From Anaeromonas gelatinilytica (lineage in GTDB: Bacteria > Bacillota > Clostridia > Tissierellales > SIT17): DNA of 64,000 nt. How positions within the stretch are numbered: position 1 is the first letter of the stretch; the number at the start of each line of letters is the position of its first letter. The notes under the pieces are model-generated. The model was not told the origin of the DNA, did not search any database, and worked only from the letters and a program-made list of their open reading frames with translations. Below, in pieces: positions 49,170-56,876 of this stretch. The stretch covers positions 1 through 64,000 of the forward strand of contig NZ_WSFU01000134.1 of NCBI RefSeq assembly GCF_016820635.1. The letters run 5' to 3'. The position numbers were made by a program, and so were the translations under genes.

Positions 49170-49609
49170 TAAACAGTACCTCCTTTTCCGCATCTTATAA
49201 GTAGCTCATCCCATCTTCTATCAACTTCATTTTGTATTTCCCGAATCCACATCTCATTTCCTTTTTTAAACAGATGTTTAAACCTTCCTTGAGACTTCAG
49301 AAATTCTTCAATAGGTAGCTTCTTATTTGGTTTATAAGTTAACTTCCACTTACCATCTTCTATTTCAAATAGGGGCCAAAAACAAGTTTCTACAGCTAGA
49401 ACACATATTTTCATTAATTCTTCAGCAGGATATCTCCAACCCCTTGGACATGGTGCCATTATGTTGAAAAATACGGCTTTGCTTTTATATATAGCTTTCT
49501 CTGCTTTTTCGTGCAAGTCCTTGAAATTGCTAATAAACGTAGTTTGAGCGACATACGGTATATTATGAGCTGCTATGACATGCCATCTTATTTCAATAGT
49601 GCCTAGCAT
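49169..49609 (-). CDS. C-terminal fragment of 2-oxoacid:ferredoxin oxidoreductase beta subunit
   Basis: The 146-residue product starts after a GGAGGAAAA site and reads IAAHNIPYVAQTTFISNF, NIMAPCPRGWRYPAEELMKI, CFWPLFEIEDGKWKLTYKP and LKSQGRFKHL, the C-terminal half of PFOR/VOR beta (PorB) subunits. The TPP-binding first half, with its GDG and Cys residues, is missing, so it cannot be a full enzyme. It is retained with a good ribosome site and is coupled by TAATG to the next gene. It may be a decayed gene kept for coupling, or a domesticated domain. Confidence 0.75.
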   Translation of the reverse strand: MLGTIEIRWHVIAAHNIPYVAQTTFISNFKDLHEKAEKAIYKSKAVFFNIMAPCPRGWRYPAEELMKICVLAVETCFWPLFEIEDGKWKLTYKPNKKLPIEEFLKSQGRFKHLFKKGNEMWIREIQNEVDRRWDELLIRCGKGGTV

Positions 49610-49622
49610 TTTTTTCCTCCTC

Positions 49623-50795
49623 TCATTTAGTAAGCTTCTTTAGATTCATTATTACAGCAGCAATTAATTTTGATCTTTCAAATAATGACTCAACTAAAGC
49701 GTATTCTCTAACAGTATGATTCCATTCACCGCGAATCCCAAACGAACATATTACTGGAGTTCCTGCTATAGTAACATATGCTGCATCTGAAACTCCACCT
49801 AATTTTCTAGAATTTAGTTTTTCAAAACCAAATTCTTGTGCAGTTTCATTTACATAGTTGTAGAAATTCATAACACCCTCTGTAGTTTCATAAGCGTTCA
49901 TTGCACCTACAAATTCACATTTAGTTTTTGTTCCTGGAACGTAAGTTTTCTCACAAACATCTATAATATTTTCCTTAATCTTACTCATCTCATCCATTTT
50001 TTCAAATCTTACATCAAGCTCTATTTTACATTCCTTTGGTACTGCATTAGCTATAGTTCCCCCGTCTATTTTACCAACGTTAAACGTTGTCCCAATTTCC
50101 AAATTTGTTAGTTTTCGAAAAGCAATGGTTTTATAAGCAACCTCTTCAATTGCATTTATCCCACTTGAAAAATCATTACCAGCATGTGCTTCTATTCCCT
50201 CAACACTAATATGAGCTTCAATTCGGCCTTTTCTACCAACACATAGGCTATTGTCAATTAATCCAGTTTCCATATTAAATGCACAGATTCCACCTTTAGC
50301 TTCTTCTAAAATAATCTCAGCACCATTAGAGCCCATATGGCTTACTTCCTCATCCCCTGAATAAACAATTTTTATTGGTCTTTCATTGTATCCAATACTA
50401 TTCAGAGCTTTTATGACATACAATGAAATAATTATTCCGCCTTTCATATCTAAAACACCAGGTCCATATATTTTACCATCAACAATCTTAAAGAGATCCT
50501 TCCCAAAGGTACCATTTCGCAAAGCTGTATCCATATGCCCAGAAAATATTACAGGTTCACCTTGCCTGTCATCACCTAATATTCCTACAAGTGTTTTTCC
50601 ATTACCACCTACATCAACTAGCTTGCAAATAAAGCCTTCTTTTTCAAATTCGCTTTTTAGTCTTTCTGCAAAAACGTTAACTGACTCAGGTTCTCTTCCA
50701 CAGCTTTCTATATTTACAAATTCGCGATACAATTCTAAAATATTTTCTTTATTATTATCAATATACTGGTAAATTAAATCTAATTTTTCTTTCAT
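49623..50795 (-). CDS. M20 family metallopeptidase, paralogue 2
   Basis: The protein has about 390 residues; I prefer the ATG at 50795 because GGGGAG lies at good distance, rather than the ATG two codons earlier. It has the same motifs as paralogue 1: SGHMDTAL, GPGVLDMKGG, SGDEEVSHMG, METGLIDNSLCVGRKG and RGEWNHTVREYA. The two differ throughout, so the duplication is not recent. An 18-bp palindrome shared with the regulator promoter lies 42 bp upstream, suggesting an internal promoter here. Confidence 0.88.
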   Translation of the reverse strand: MKEKLDLIYQYIDNNKENILELYREFVNIESCGREPESVNVFAERLKSEFEKEGFICKLVDVGGNGKTLVGILGDDRQGEPVIFSGHMDTALRNGTFGKDLFKIVDGKIYGPGVLDMKGGIIISLYVIKALNSIGYNERPIKIVYSGDEEVSHMGSNGAEIILEEAKGGICAFNMETGLIDNSLCVGRKGRIEAHISVEGIEAHAGNDFSSGINAIEEVAYKTIAFRKLTNLEIGTTFNVGKIDGGTIANAVPKECKIELDVRFEKMDEMSKIKENIIDVCEKTYVPGTKTKCEFVGAMNAYETTEGVMNFYNYVNETAQEFGFEKLNSRKLGGVSDAAYVTIAGTPVICSFGIRGEWNHTVREYALVESLFERSKLIAAVIMNLKKLTK

Positions 50796-50836
50796 TACCA
50801 TTCTCCCCTTTCAAATAATTAAAATTGTTATTTTCT

Positions 50837-50854
50837 TTGTTTATAGATAAGCAA
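50837..50854. promoter_or_regulatory. 18-bp palindrome, island operator copy B
   Basis: TTGTTTAT-AG-ATAAGCAA, with the same flank (ATATCAAAAT) as the copy near 54878. It lies between the activase gene and the second M20 gene. Confidence 0.6.
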
Positions 50855-50884
50855 TATCAAAATACAATGAGCACCAAACTTACA

Positions 50885-50898
50885 TGAAAGTACTTTCA
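50885..50898. promoter_or_regulatory. 14-bp perfect palindrome after activase gene
   Basis: TGAAAGTACTTTCA lies 27 bp downstream of the activase stop codon. Too short to be a good terminator and could be an operator; nothing else supports it. Confidence 0.3.
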
Positions 50899-50924
50899 CC
50901 TCCTTAAAATCTAGACTTCATATA

Positions 50925-51698
50925 CTATTTGTAACTAACTACCTTTACCCCCTCATTTCTTATTGCCTTTACTAATTCTCCTAAATATTTACTTAAAGGA
51001 GTCTTGTAATCTCTTGAAGGCTTTTCTTTTTCAAGAATTTCATATTTTTCATCTCCAAATGAATGATAAGGCAGCAGCTCAATTTTGGGTTCTCTTATAT
51101 TTTCTCTAACAAATTTTGCTGTTTTTATTATATTTTCCATATCAGAGTTTACACCAACAATTACTGGTATGCGGATTACCATGGGCACATTTAATTCATT
51201 TACGGATTTTATATTGCTCAATATTTTCTTATTGCTTACTCCTGTAAAAAATTTATGTTCTTCGTCGTCCATATGCTTGATGTCGATAAATATTAGATTT
51301 AGTTTCTTCAAAATATCTTTTACTTCATCAAATTTAAAATATCCTGAAGTTTCAATAGCTAAGTTCACACCTTTGTCATAAAGTTTGTATACAAGCTCTC
51401 TTAATATATCTTGTTGTAGAGTTGCTTCTCCTCCAGAAAAAGTAACTCCTCCACCTGAATATCTATAAAATATTCTTTGCTTCTCGATTATAGATAATAT
51501 GTCACTAGTGCTGTAACGATATATCAGTTTGTTTCTCTTGCAAGCTTCAAGTCCACTAATATTAACATGGCTCTCTGGATTAGAGCACCATTTACATCTG
51601 AGGGGACAGCCTGCTAAGAAAATAATTGTTCTTATTCCATTACCATCATTAACAGAAAAATTTTGTGGTTCCATAAAATATCCAGTAATATTAGCCAT
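50925..51698 (-). CDS. Glycyl-radical enzyme activase (radical SAM)
   Basis: The 257-residue protein has the radical-SAM motif CPLRCKWCSNPES (about 30; C-x3-C-x2-C), the GGE-type SAM motif FSGGEATLQ (about 88) and IDIKHMDDEEHKFFTG (about 137). It lacks the extra ferredoxin insert seen in most glycerol-dehydratase-type activases, so it is the short PflA-like form. It should abstract hydrogen from the Gly of the enzyme encoded 80 bp upstream. Confidence 0.92.
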   Translation of the reverse strand: MANITGYFMEPQNFSVNDGNGIRTIIFLAGCPLRCKWCSNPESHVNISGLEACKRNKLIYRYSTSDILSIIEKQRIFYRYSGGGVTFSGGEATLQQDILRELVYKLYDKGVNLAIETSGYFKFDEVKDILKKLNLIFIDIKHMDDEEHKFFTGVSNKKILSNIKSVNELNVPMVIRIPVIVGVNSDMENIIKTAKFVRENIREPKIELLPYHSFGDEKYEILEKEKPSRDYKTPLSKYLGELVKAIRNEGVKVVSYK

Positions 51699-51778
51699 TT
51701 ATTTCCCTCTTTTACTAAGCACAAATATTGAAGTGAAAGCATTGCTAAAAACTATGTCTATACCCAAATTAACGTTCT

Positions 51779-54151
51779 CTAATATTTTCCATGAGCTGTT
51801 CTTGCAATTATAGCATCCTGCATTGCTCTAGATAAGTTAACAAATTGTGTACTATATCCAGCAACTCTAACTAATAAATTTTTATAATATTCTGGTCTTT
51901 CTTGAGCCTTACGCAATGTTTCAGTAGATATTGTATTGAATTGAACATGAAAAGCTCCAAGAGCAAAGAAGGATTGAATCATAGACCCTAAATTGCTTTG
52001 ACCTCTCTTAGTATTTACTAAATCTTCATTCAACCTTAAATTCAATAATGTTCCGCCGGAATGAACATCTTGATTGAGCTTTGCTGCGGAACGCATGGCT
52101 GCTAAAGGAGTAGAGGTATCAGAGCCAGCGAATGGCGATACTCCCTCAGATAATGGTTCTTTAGCTTTTCTCCCACATGGAGTTGCTCCAACTACCTTTC
52201 CAGTTGGCAAATAGTTAGAGATTCCCATAAAAGCAGTATTGAAGCTGTTGCCGTTTATATCTTTATGTGCATGTCCAACATTATAATAATGATTTGCTAT
52301 CTCAATAGCTATATTATCTACATAGTCAATATCGTTGCCATACTTTGGAACAGCTAAAGCTAGTTCTCGTAATTCCTCGTGGCCTTCCCAATTAGCATCA
52401 AGTGCATTGATAAGGTTTTCCATGGTTGTAGCTTTATCTTCAAATACTAACTTCTTAATAACAGCCAAAGAATTAGCAGTAACTGCAAGACCTATACCAG
52501 TTAGTACTGGTCCCAAATTATATTTAGCACCTGCGTCAACTAAGTCTTTACCCTGCACCATGCACTCTTCTATACAAGATGATAGGAAAGGTCTAGGAAC
52601 CATTTCTTTATGAAGTTTTTGTGCTATTAAAGTAGCAACAACTGAATGCTCAACTAAATTATCGAACTGCTTATAAAAGCCTCTTTTAACCTCTTCATAA
52701 GTTTCAAATGTCTTTGGATCTTTTTCATCTAACCCTATTTTTTCATTTGTTATTCTGCTTACACCTTGATTTAGTGCAAATTCTAATGCAGTGGTGAAAT
52801 TAATGTTAACTGCTGATGTCCATTCACCTGTTTTCCTGAAATGTGGTACTACACAACCGCAGTTATTCCAATCCCTTGCATCCTCTGGCTCATACCCTGC
52901 ATTAATAAGCATCTGATATCCTGCATTATCACTATGAATGGCCGGAAATCCAGTACCCTTACTTACCAAATGAGTTACAGCTTCTAAAAATTCATTTGGG
53001 CAATTTTGATGGATTCTAACACTAAGCCCTGGTTGATGAGTTTTTACTCTTTCAGTAGCCTTCAAACACATGTACGAAAGATCATTAGTAGCATCTTTTC
53101 CATCTCTTGCTTTGCCGCCAACTGTTAAATTTTGAAATTGATTGTACCCAGCAAAAAATTCTGCTGTGTTTGCTGAAATTGTCCATACCCATTCAGAAAG
53201 TTTTATCCAATAAGCTTCAATTAGCTCTTGTATTTCATCCTTATTCATGATTCCATTATCTATATCAGATTTATAATATGGGTACATAAATTGATCAAAT
53301 CTACCTACATTTAGTGCCAATGGATTCTCAGATATTATTCCTCCAAGTTGTACAACCCAAGCAAATTGTACAGCTTCATAAAAAGTAGCTGGTGGATTTT
53401 CTGGCACTTTACTGCAAATCTTTGCTATATTTAAAAGTTCTTTTTTCCTTAATTCATCCTTTTCCTCTTTTGCTAACTCTTTTGCTTTTTCAGAATGTCT
53501 ATTTGCAAAAGTTATGATTCCCTCTGATGTAATAATAATGGAATTGTAGAAAGCTTTCTTCTTTAGATCTTCAGCTGATGTATTCGATAGCTTTGATAAT
53601 TTTTCTTTAGCCTCTCTGATTATTCCACCAAACCCTTTCTTAAACAAAACATCTTGGTAATCTGGTGTTATTTCACCAACAGCTTGTCTCCATTTAGAAT
53701 CACTATCTACGATACCCGTATCAACAACAACCTTTGCGGTTTCTTTAGGCAATTGTTTCAAAAATGCTTCTTCCAAAGATTTTCCTTTCCAGTATGGAAA
53801 TATTTCTTTTCTTAAATATGTTCTTTGCTCATTCGTCATAATATAAGGGTCTTGTGTCCTTTTATCAAAATTATCCATTTCTCTATCTACCCAAGTCCAT
53901 GAAAATTCAGGTGTCAAAATACCACATTTCCTAAATTCGCCAATGGTCCCTACTATGAGCTCACCTTCAAAAATTTTTATTTCAATTTGTTCACAGGTGT
54001 CTCTAAAAGCCTTAGCTCTCCTAATAGGTACTGACTCCCCCTCTGTCATTTTATGAGATTCAGTCCAGATTCTAGCTCTTTCACAAGAAATAGCAGGCTT
54101 AGAATTTAAATAATTTTGTCTTGCTTTTTCGATTCTATTTGTAACCATCAT
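51779..54151 (-). CDS. Glycyl-radical enzyme of unassigned subtype
   Basis: From the ATG at 54151 (GGGAGG seven bases upstream, which lies inside the longer frame), the protein has 790 residues. It has the PFL-like barrel, the catalytic Cys at about 433 in NNCGCVVPH, and the radical Gly at about 765 in RVAGYSTQF. In dehydratase-type members (propanediol, glycerol, choline, hydroxyproline) the second residue after the Cys is a Glu (GCVE); here it is Val. It also lacks the CC pair of pyruvate formate-lyase; Cys431 sits two residues before Cys433 instead. Its subtype is therefore unclear. The activase lies downstream, with two M20 peptidases beyond. Confidence 0.92.
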   Translation of the reverse strand: MMVTNRIEKARQNYLNSKPAISCERARIWTESHKMTEGESVPIRRAKAFRDTCEQIEIKIFEGELIVGTIGEFRKCGILTPEFSWTWVDREMDNFDKRTQDPYIMTNEQRTYLRKEIFPYWKGKSLEEAFLKQLPKETAKVVVDTGIVDSDSKWRQAVGEITPDYQDVLFKKGFGGIIREAKEKLSKLSNTSAEDLKKKAFYNSIIITSEGIITFANRHSEKAKELAKEEKDELRKKELLNIAKICSKVPENPPATFYEAVQFAWVVQLGGIISENPLALNVGRFDQFMYPYYKSDIDNGIMNKDEIQELIEAYWIKLSEWVWTISANTAEFFAGYNQFQNLTVGGKARDGKDATNDLSYMCLKATERVKTHQPGLSVRIHQNCPNEFLEAVTHLVSKGTGFPAIHSDNAGYQMLINAGYEPEDARDWNNCGCVVPHFRKTGEWTSAVNINFTTALEFALNQGVSRITNEKIGLDEKDPKTFETYEEVKRGFYKQFDNLVEHSVVATLIAQKLHKEMVPRPFLSSCIEECMVQGKDLVDAGAKYNLGPVLTGIGLAVTANSLAVIKKLVFEDKATTMENLINALDANWEGHEELRELALAVPKYGNDIDYVDNIAIEIANHYYNVGHAHKDINGNSFNTAFMGISNYLPTGKVVGATPCGRKAKEPLSEGVSPFAGSDTSTPLAAMRSAAKLNQDVHSGGTLLNLRLNEDLVNTKRGQSNLGSMIQSFFALGAFHVQFNTISTETLRKAQERPEYYKNLLVRVAGYSTQFVNLSRAMQDAIIARTAHGKY

Positions 54152-54196
54152 CAAAGTTCCTCCCTTCAAACAATTGCTTTTTACTTTAACATTTTT

Positions 54197-54212
54197 TATA
54201 CGTTATAACATA
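54197..54212. promoter_or_regulatory. Promoter-proximal motif before glycyl-radical enzyme
   Basis: TATACGTTATAACATA lies about 45 bp before the enzyme start and differs by one base from TATACGTAATAACATA at 55012. This may be a shared operator or promoter element of the island. Confidence 0.4.
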
Positions 54213-54226
54213 CAAACAGGTAAAAA

Positions 54227-54262
54227 TTATTCAGAATATTTCTTAAAAAACATTCTGAATAA
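54227..54262 (-). terminator. Terminator of XRE-cupin regulator gene
   Basis: TTATTCAGAAT and ATTCTGAATAA arms around an A/T-rich loop, 4 bp beyond the regulator stop, followed by a U-rich run. It separates the regulator from the enzyme gene, so the latter probably has its own promoter. Confidence 0.7.
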
Positions 54263-54265
54263 CCT

Positions 54266-54814
54266 TTAATAGCTGACTATATTCTGAAAAACTACTTCTG
54301 TGTCACATATGTTGCTGTATGTGTGTTCCCTGCTTGGTTTGAATGCTAATGCAGATGGAGCAACAAGTTCAAAATCCTCTTCATCTACCGTCAATAGAAG
54401 TGTCCCTTTAGTTACAACAACATATTCATTTTTTGCATTCTCATGAGGTGTAGACACATGCCTTGCTCCAGGAAGCATCTTTATATAAAAATATTCAAAT
54501 CCAGTTATGGGGTTGTAAGGAAATACATCATATAAAATCATTCTCTTATCAGCTTCATATACTGGTTCTAAATTATCTAAAGATATTGGCTCGTAATCAT
54601 TAGATTCAATACTTAATAACTCAGAAAATGAAATTTTTAAACCAGTTGCTATCTTCCACAATACTGATATAGTGGGATTTGATTCACCTCTTTCAATTTG
54701 ACCCAGCATAGCTTTACTTACAGAAGTCAGGTTAGAAGTCTGTTCTAATGTCAGCCCTCTTTCAAATCGTACTTTTTTCAAAACTGCACTTATGTTGGAT
54801 AATGGATCAGTCAT
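54266..54814 (-). CDS. XRE-type regulator with cupin domain
   Basis: From the ATG at 54814 (AGAGGTG 9 bp upstream) the protein has 182 residues. The N-terminal HTH (about 10-65; LTLEQTSNLTSVSKAMLGQIERGESNPTISVLWKIA region) is of the XRE type, and a C-terminal cupin (about 105-182) has GARHVSTPHENAKNEYVVV and LAFKPSREHTY. Such regulators sense small amino-acid-like ligands and control nearby catabolic genes. It heads the island, next to two shared DNA motifs, so it is the likely local regulator. Confidence 0.88.
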   Translation of the reverse strand: MTDPLSNISAVLKKVRFERGLTLEQTSNLTSVSKAMLGQIERGESNPTISVLWKIATGLKISFSELLSIESNDYEPISLDNLEPVYEADKRMILYDVFPYNPITGFEYFYIKMLPGARHVSTPHENAKNEYVVVTKGTLLLTVDEEDFELVAPSALAFKPSREHTYSNICDTEVVFQNIVSY

Positions 54815-54877
54815 AAAATAAAACACCTCTACAATTTTTAACCAAAGTATCACCTATATTACAATAATTATATAAAA

Positions 54878-54895
54878 TTGTTTATAAATAAGCAA
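54878..54895. promoter_or_regulatory. 18-bp palindrome, island operator copy A
   Basis: TTGTTTAT-AA-ATAAGCAA, 64 bp before the XRE-cupin start. The extended 28-bp match with copy B (50836-50863) differs at only two positions. Confidence 0.6.
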
Positions 54896-55011
54896 TATCA
54901 AAATTTGAATAAAAAGAACGTCCATGCATGGTAAGCCAAATTCAATGAACATTTCGTATTTTGAACTTGATTATCTATAATACTTCATATTATTTCTGTT
55001 ATATTATACAT

Positions 55012-55027
55012 TATACGTAATAACATA
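55012..55027. promoter_or_regulatory. Second copy of TATACGT motif
   Basis: TATACGTAATAACATA, matching 15 of 16 bases at 54197, in the intergenic region about 200 bp upstream of the XRE-cupin gene. Confidence 0.35.
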
Positions 55028-55254
55028 TTTCTTAGTAGAGTTTATCACTTAAATTGCTATTTGTCAACACCATTTTGTAAATTAACTTTTATGGTGATGA
55101 AGATAATCTTTGGCTTAATAATTAAGGAGTTAATTTAGTCATATCTGCTAAAGCTTTAATTGATAATTTTTTTATTAATGAGTGGTATAAGTAGCAGTGG
55201 TACATTGAAACTAAATATAGCTCTTATTTATCTTATCATTTTATTTATCCTACT

Positions 55255-55692
55255 CTATAAATTCAGGTTAATTCCGTACTCTTTTAGCCACTCTCTCTGT
55301 ACCTTATAATCTGGTATTATTTTTTCCACAAGCTTCCAAAACCTAGATGAATGGTCCACATGTATCATGTGACACATTTCGTGAACTACAATATAATCAA
55401 GTACACTTTCTGGAGCAATAGAGCATCTCCAATTAAAATTCATGTTTCTTTTAGATGTACAGCTAGCCCATATTTTTTTCTGTTCCTTTACTTTAATCGA
55501 ATTAGGCTTAACATTAAAATGCTTCTGAAAATACTCTACTCTTTTAATTACCTTCTCAAGGGTTTTCTTTCTATACCATTTCTCCATAGACTTCTTAAGT
55601 TTATCTTGTTCTATAGTATTTGTTATTATATAAAATCTATCCTTATAAAACTGTGCAACAGGTTTTTTGGCTTTATCATCATGTATGAGCAT
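55255..55692 (-). pseudogene. YgjP-like metallopeptidase, N-terminally truncated
   Basis: The 145-residue frame carries the core of the YgjP/DUF45 family: IWASCTSKRNMNFNW (the W-x-SC block), then HEMCHMIHVDHSSRFW with the HExxH zinc motif and a later His. Family members run to about 230 residues, so roughly 80 N-terminal residues are missing. No good ribosome site precedes the ATG at 55692, and an IS110 fragment begins at that point on the other strand. The gene was probably cut by that insertion; a short functional protein is possible but less likely. Confidence 0.7.
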
Positions 55693-55709
55693 TAGTGGAA
55701 AATTAACTC

Positions 55710-55822
55710 ACAAACCTTTAGTATATTGTCTAAATCCTAAGACTGTAACTGATTATAGAAAATCTTTCGTAGATATGAATAAAACAGATCCATTAGATGC
55801 CTATATTATTGCCGACTTTGCT
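55710..55822 (+). pseudogene. IS110-family transposase fragment
   Basis: The frame reads LVYCLNPKTVTDYRKSFVDM followed by NKTDPLDAYIIADFA, matching the DEDD-domain region of IS110-family transposases (NPxxV-K/T-DYRKS and K-T/N-D-xxDAxxIAD). About 38 residues remain of a roughly 400-residue protein, with unrelated sequence after it. A dead scrap at the end of the truncated YgjP gene. Confidence 0.7.
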
Positions 55823-55862
55823 TTATTATTTTATATCACATTTTTGAATCCTTAGCCAGTTT

Positions 55863-55897
55863 TGGGACAGGGGGACGGTTCTCTGTCCCATTCGACA
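55863..55897 (-). repeat. REP-like element, copy 7, left flank of RAYT gene
   Basis: TGGGACAG and CTGTCCCA-type arms with GGGGACGGTTC, followed by TTCGACA, the complement of the TGTCGAA box; the TTGCGA part of the box is missing. It is about 70 bp upstream of the RAYT start. Confidence 0.88.
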
Positions 55898-55967
55898 AGA
55901 ATATGTTATTAAAGGAATTTTAAATCTTGTATAGAAGTATCTCTTATAAAATATGGGAGATGATATT

Positions 55968-56759
55968 ATGCCTAGATCTATGAGAAAGATTAGTGAAACT
56001 GGTATTTATCATATTATGGTACGAGGCAATGAAAAAAGAAATATCTTCATCGACAAATGGGATAAAATGAAATTTATAAATATATTAAAACAAATAAAAT
56101 ATGAAGAGGATTATGATTTATTTGCCTATTGCATAATGCCTAACCATGTTCATATAATAATAAAAGAGAGCACAAGTGGAATTTCTCATATCATGAGAAG
56201 AATCAACACAATCTATGCTCAATATTTTAATTATAAATATGATAGAGTAGGACACGTATTTCAAGATAGATTCAAGTCTGAAGTAATAGAGAATGATACA
56301 TATCTTTTATGTGCTATTCGATACATTCATAACAATCCCGTTAGAGCTAACATAGTAAAAGTTCCTATGGATTACAGTTGGAGTAGTTATAAGGATTATA
56401 TAAATGGCAAATCAGAACTTATAGACAGAAATTTTCCTCTATTATTATTTAATAATAACATTAATAAAGCTATAACTCTTTTTACAAAATTTACTTTAAA
56501 AAGTAATAAAGATGAATTTTTAGATATACAAAATTATCCAGAAAATAATAATAATATTCTTTCAAAACAAGATTGTGTGAATCTTATGAATAGTTATTGT
56601 GAAAAATACAATGTTTCTTTAAATATTTTAATGAATATAAAGGCTTATAAACTTATAAGAGATGAAATGATTAGAAAAATCAAAGATAATTCTAAATTAT
56701 CTCTACGAGAATTAGAAGATATATTGGGAATGAGTAAAAATACTATAAATAGAGCATGA
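55968..56759 (+). CDS. REP-associated tyrosine transposase (RAYT, IS200-like Y1)
   Basis: From the ATG at 55968 (GGGAGATG upstream) the protein has 263 residues. It begins MPRSMRKISETGIYHIMVRGN, has the HUH pair in CIMPNHVHIII (about 58) and the catalytic Tyr in IRYIHNNPVRANIV (about 115), and a C-terminal helix-turn-helix (SLRELEDILGMSKNTINRA). This is the RAYT group of Y1 nucleases, which cut single-stranded REP palindromes. It is flanked within 100 bp by REP-like copies 7 and 8. There are no IS ends, so it appears domesticated. Confidence 0.92.
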   Translation: MPRSMRKISETGIYHIMVRGNEKRNIFIDKWDKMKFINILKQIKYEEDYDLFAYCIMPNHVHIIIKESTSGISHIMRRINTIYAQYFNYKYDRVGHVFQDRFKSEVIENDTYLLCAIRYIHNNPVRANIVKVPMDYSWSSYKDYINGKSELIDRNFPLLLFNNNINKAITLFTKFTLKSNKDEFLDIQNYPENNNNILSKQDCVNLMNSYCEKYNVSLNILMNIKAYKLIRDEMIRKIKDNSKLSLRELEDILGMSKNTINRA

Positions 56760-56788
56760 GTACTATTTATTCAAATAAATAATTATAT

Positions 56789-56822
56789 AAAAAAGACTTA
56801 GATTTAACCCAAGTCTTTTTTA
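56789..56822 (+). terminator. Terminator of RAYT gene
   Basis: AAAAGACTT and AAGTCTTTT arms with an eleven-base loop, followed by a T tract, 30 bp after the RAYT stop codon. Confidence 0.8.
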
Positions 56823-56828
56823 TATCCA

Positions 56829-56876
56829 TGTCGAAATTTGCGAAACCAGGGACATCAGAACCGTCCCCCTGTCCCA
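56829..56876 (+). repeat. REP-like element, copy 8, right flank of RAYT gene
   Basis: TGTCGAAATTTGCGA box, spacer, GGGACATC arm, GAACCGTCCCC loop and TGTCCCA arm. It overlaps the 3' end of trkH, supplying the last six codons and the stop of that gene. Confidence 0.9.

Larger units (their letters stand above)
54815..55254. other. Intergenic region upstream of regulator
   Basis: About 440 bp without a convincing gene. It holds the regulator promoter, the 18-bp palindrome at 54878 and the TATACGT motif at 55012. The rest is AT-rich DNA, probably including debris connected with the insertion events to its right. Confidence 0.4.

Noticed and set aside
49169-49609. Intact pyruvate:ferredoxin oxidoreductase beta gene
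   Set aside because: The first half with the TPP and iron-sulfur residues is absent and no porA, porD or porC lies nearby.
55100-55250. Possible gene remnant upstream of the YgjP-like gene
   Set aside because: Short frames only, with no recognisable motif in any frame.
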